Source of the DNA: Prochloraceae cyanobacterium
Lineage (GTDB): Bacteria; Cyanobacteriota; Cyanobacteriia; Cyanobacteriales; JASJDA01
NCBI GenBank assembly: GCA_030065755.1
Contig: JASJDA010000020.1
Coordinates: forward strand, 1 to 63,268
Direction of reading: 5' to 3'
Length of the DNA: 63,268 nucleotides
Part shown: piece after piece, positions 60,877-63,268 of the stretch
Layout of the letters: every line of letters starts with the position of its first letter
Numbering within the stretch: the stretch's first letter is position 1
The notes under the pieces: generated by a model
Seen by the model: only the letters and a program-made list of their open reading frames with translations
Database searches by the model: none
Told to the model about the DNA's origin: nothing
Program-made: the position numbers and the translations under genes

Positions 60877-61362
60877 ATGAGTATTGTCACGAAATCCATC
60901 GTGAATGCTGATGCTGAAGCTCGCTATCTAAGCCCTGGTGAACTCGATCGCATCAAAGCGTTTGTAACCGGTGGTGAGAAGCGCTTACGCATCGTTCAAG
61001 TTTTAACTGAATCTAGGGAACGCATTATCAAGCAAGCCGGAGATCAGCTGTTCCAAAAACGTCCAGACGTCGTTTCTCCAGGAGGCAACGCTTACGGAGA
61101 AGAAATGACCGCTACTTGTTTGCGGGACATGGATTACTACTTGCGCTTAATAACCTACGGTGTAGTTGCGGGTGACGTAACTCCCATTGAAGAAATTGGT
61201 TTGGTAGGCGTGCGGGAAATGTATAAGTCATTGGGAACTCCAATTGACGCAGTTGCCCAAAGCGTCCGCGAAATGAAAGATGTTGCCTGCAGCCTAATGT
61301 CTGCTGAAGATTCTGGCGAAGCAGCATCTTACTTCGACTACGTAGTTGGAGCAATGCAATAA
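60877..61362 (+). CDS. apcA: Allophycocyanin alpha subunit
   Basis: The 161-residue phycobiliprotein starts [14 protein letters not shown] at the ATG at 60877, with the ribosome-binding site GGGGAGG at 60861-60867; an in-frame upstream TTG is not used. The bilin-attachment Cys is in [16 protein letters not shown]. It forms the alpha-beta monomer of the phycobilisome core with ApcB. Confidence 0.97.
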   Translation: MSIVTKSIVNADAEARYLSPGELDRIKAFVTGGEKRLRIVQVLTESRERIIKQAGDQLFQKRPDVVSPGGNAYGEEMTATCLRDMDYYLRLITYGVVAGDVTPIEEIGLVGVREMYKSLGTPIDAVAQSVREMKDVACSLMSAEDSGEAASYFDYVVGAMQ

Positions 61363-61499
61363 AGCGCTCTCTCCTCCCCTACTGTGTAAGAGAGCGAGAA
61401 AGCTTACTGCTTCTTCAAACAACAGGGGAAATCGCTTTGATTGAAGCGTTTCGCAACAAGAGAGGTTTTTAATACTAGGTAAGATAAGGAAACAAAAAA

Positions 61500-61985
61500 A
61501 TGCAAGACGCAATTACTGCGGTTATTAATTCCGCTGACGTTCAAGGCAAGTATCTCGACGGCGGTGCCATGGATAAGCTCAAGGGCTATTTCCAAACAGG
61601 CGAACTGAGAGTTCGAGCAGCTAGTGTAATCAGTGCTAATGCAGCGCAAATCGTCAAGGAAGCTGTAGCGAAGTCCTTGCTATACTCCGACGTTACTCGT
61701 CCTGGCGGCAATATGTACACCACCCGTCGCTATGCTGCTTGCATCCGCGACTTAGACTACTACCTGCGCTATTCTACCTATGCCATGTTAGCTGGGGATC
61801 CTTCTATCCTTGACGAGCGCGTACTCAACGGATTGAAAGAAACTTACAACTCTCTAGGCGTTCCCATTGCTTCTACAGTTCAAGCTATCCAAGCAATGAA
61901 AGAAGTTACAGCAGGCTTAGTCGGTCCAGATGCTGGTAAAGAAATGGGTGTTTATTTTGACTACATCTGCTCTGGCTTGAGCTAA
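61500..61985 (+). CDS. apcB: Allophycocyanin beta subunit
   Basis: The 161-residue protein [21 protein letters not shown] has the bilin Cys in [17 protein letters not shown] and the conserved Asn of the methylation site in [11 protein letters not shown]. It follows apcA by 137 bases in the same operon. Confidence 0.97.
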   Translation: MQDAITAVINSADVQGKYLDGGAMDKLKGYFQTGELRVRAASVISANAAQIVKEAVAKSLLYSDVTRPGGNMYTTRRYAACIRDLDYYLRYSTYAMLAGDPSILDERVLNGLKETYNSLGVPIASTVQAIQAMKEVTAGLVGPDAGKEMGVYFDYICSGLS

Positions 61986-62334
61986 CCTTGCTTCTATTGT
62001 TAAAGAAGCCTCTTTTGCGCCTGTACTAAGTAGGCAGAAAGTGATTCTGTAGGGGCTAGGAAAGTCTAGAGTAAGTGCTAGCTGGTTATTGACTCAATTC
62101 TTTTGATTTTCTGATTTAAAGATAAGTTTTAACGCCTAGTATTGACTCCTGACTCCTAGCCTTTGCTGTGCCTATAAATGTATGGAATAATAGTATCCTA
62201 GACTACTCCCACCGCGATTCCCTGCTTTCTCTGCAGGCTCAACGCCAAAAATATGCAGCAAGCATGATAGCCCTGTAAATTTAGTGAAGTATGTCAAATT
62301 AAAAAGTTTTTAAAGAATCAGGAGAAATTAACTG
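61986..62334 (+). other. apcB-apcC spacer
   Basis: A 349-base spacer holds no gene. A 5-bp hairpin CCTGC...GCAGG (62221-62237) and a pyrimidine-rich stretch are present. It may attenuate or process the transcript, since apcC transcript is usually less abundant than apcAB. Confidence 0.4.
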
Positions 62335-62538
62335 ATGCGAAAGTTTAAAGTAACTGCTTGCGTTCCAAGTCAAACTCGTATCCGCACTCAAAGAGAATTG
62401 CAAAACACATATTTTACTAAGCTAGTACCCTACGACAACTGGTTCCGCGAACAACAACGAATCATGAAAATGGGAGGGAAAATAATCAAAGTAGAGCTAG
62501 CTACTGGTAAACCAGGAGCTAATACAGGATTACTATAA
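62335..62538 (+). CDS. apcC: Phycobilisome core linker ApcC (LC7.8)
   Basis: The 67-residue capping linker of core cylinders is complete: MRKFKVTACVPSQTRIRTQREL, then LVPYDNWFREQQRI and the GGKIIKVELATGKPGANTG tail (in parts). AGGAG ribosome-binding site. Confidence 0.96.
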   Translation: MRKFKVTACVPSQTRIRTQRELQNTYFTKLVPYDNWFREQQRIMKMGGKIIKVELATGKPGANTGLL

Positions 62539-62587
62539 AAATAGTTTTCTGGCAATAAAATAAATATTGCAGTAATGAAATAAAAAC

Positions 62588-62613
62588 AAGAGGTCAGAAG
62601 TGGCCTCTTTTTT
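62588..62613 (+). terminator. Terminator of the apc operon
   Basis: The stem AGAGGTC/GGCCTCT with a 6-base loop (one G-T pair) is followed by six T, 50 bases after the apcC stop. Confidence 0.8.
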
Positions 62614-62651
62614 GCTATTTTGAGTGTGAAAATTGGAGAAGCGATCGAGTA

Positions 62652-63268
62652 GTGCTGCAATATTTATTTCCTTTTTTTGACACCAAAGTGCGCGAATGGG
62701 CTACGACAGCAAGATTATTACTCTGGCTTACCTTTCTCTGGCTGTTACTCGGTTTAGTCGCTCTATATTCAGCTTCTTATCCTATAGCCCAATATGAGTA
62801 TGGCGATGGATTATATTTTTTTAAACGACAATTACTGTGGATATTGCTGGGAATAGGAGGATTCTCTCTATTAGTCAGATTGCCGGTACGGTATGTCTTT
62901 AAAGTCTCCCACTGGATTTTCTTGTTACTATTGGTAGCAATCTTTATAACCCTAATTCCTGGGTTGGGAACCACAGTTAATGGAGCGACTCGGTGGATAG
63001 CGATCGGCTCGTTTCTACTTCAACCTTCTGAATTGATCAAACCTTTCCTAGCGATCCAAAGCGCTCGTTTGTTCGGACTTTGGGATAAATTAACTTGGAC
63101 AGCCCGTATTGGTTGGCTGGCAATTTTCGCTCTTTTGCTAGGGTCAATTTTGTTACAGCCTAACTTGAGTACCACAGCTTTATGCGGCATCAGTATCTGG
63201 TTAATCGCTTTAGCTGCTGGATTGCCCTATACCTACTTGGGAGGAGTGGCAGGTCTTGGTTTGCTGGC
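62652..63268 (+). CDS. ftsW: FtsW/RodA/SpoVE family protein, 5' part
   Basis: The GTG-started gene runs off the window after about 205 residues. Several membrane segments are seen, with LVALYSASY in the first, FFKRQLLWILLG, and the family motif GATRWIAIGSFLLQPSELIKP (in parts). FtsW/RodA proteins polymerise peptidoglycan from lipid II at the septum or side wall. The GATRWI-type motif and neighbours fit FtsW slightly better than RodA, but the fragment does not settle it. Confidence 0.8.
   Translation, partial: MLQYLFPFFDTKVREWATTARLLLWLTFLWLLLGLVALYSASYPIAQYEYGDGLYFFKRQLLWILLGIGGFSLLVRLPVRYVFKVSHWIFLLLLVAIFITLIPGLGTTVNGATRWIAIGSFLLQPSELIKPFLAIQSARLFGLWDKLTWTARIGWLAIFALLLGSILLQPNLSTTALCGISIWLIALAAGLPYTYLGGVAGLGLL

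Overview
The window is cyanobacterial. It carries the allophycocyanin core operon (apcE, then apcA-apcB-apcC), a photosynthetic-type ndhD, and an F-ATPase operon in the cyanobacterial order I-a-c-b'-b-delta-alpha-gamma, with beta and epsilon absent as expected for the phylum. HIP1-type GCGATCGC octamers are frequent and there are many heptamer and octamer tandem repeats. A laterally mobile N-type ATPase operon is also present, a gene set often found in marine or salt-tolerant cyanobacteria. I cannot name the genus. I saw no rRNA, tRNA or CRISPR array.

Layout. 1-3445: the 3' part of a group II intron (RT-maturase-HNH protein, domain V) interrupting rtcB, followed by the rtcB 3' exon. 3743-11900: a TSUP permease, succinate-semialdehyde dehydrogenase, ndhD, a divergent SucC/SucD-like pair and an SDR. 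11966-19128: a membrane-anchored repeat protein and a livKHMGF-type amino-acid ABC transporter, in which a tauD relic separates livG from livF. 19140-21000: IS200/IS605-like end relics, an MtfA-like peptidase and a small acidic protein. 21168-26509: N-ATPase genes atpC-Q-R-B-E-F-A-G with atpD missing from its usual first position. 26584-33960: a Roadblock protein, a protoglobin, a cluster of three palindromic elements and a TSUP-adaptor-RND efflux operon. 34234-46441: a biosynthetic operon. 48018-49713: a diguanylate cyclase and a TPR protein. 49853-55781: the housekeeping F-ATPase operon. 55989-63268: a methyltransferase, the apc genes and the start of an FtsW/RodA-type gene.

The most interesting part is the minus-strand operon 46441-34234. 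It encodes a KS-AT protein, a stand-alone ACP, an alpha-oxoamine synthase (PLP), a KR-DH-phosphopantetheinyl transferase protein, a small Cys-rich protein, an SDR and a flavin-dependent-halogenase-like enzyme. KS-AT-ACP-KR-DH-PPT is the domain order of enediyne-type iterative PKSs (PKSE). Here that synthase is split into three proteins with an amino-acid-condensing enzyme between them. The likely logic is an iteratively built, possibly polyene, acyl-ACP released by decarboxylative condensation with an amino acid, ketone reduction by the SDR (compare 3-ketosphinganine reduction), then flavin-dependent tailoring. I know of no characterised pathway with this set.

Other points: the SucC/SucD-like pair has lost the phosphohistidine active-site motifs. 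The N-ATPase operon has no beta gene beside it. A palindromic repeat family has arms that covary between copies. Two heptamer repeat families occupy operon spacers, and one of them encodes the tail of the efflux adaptor.
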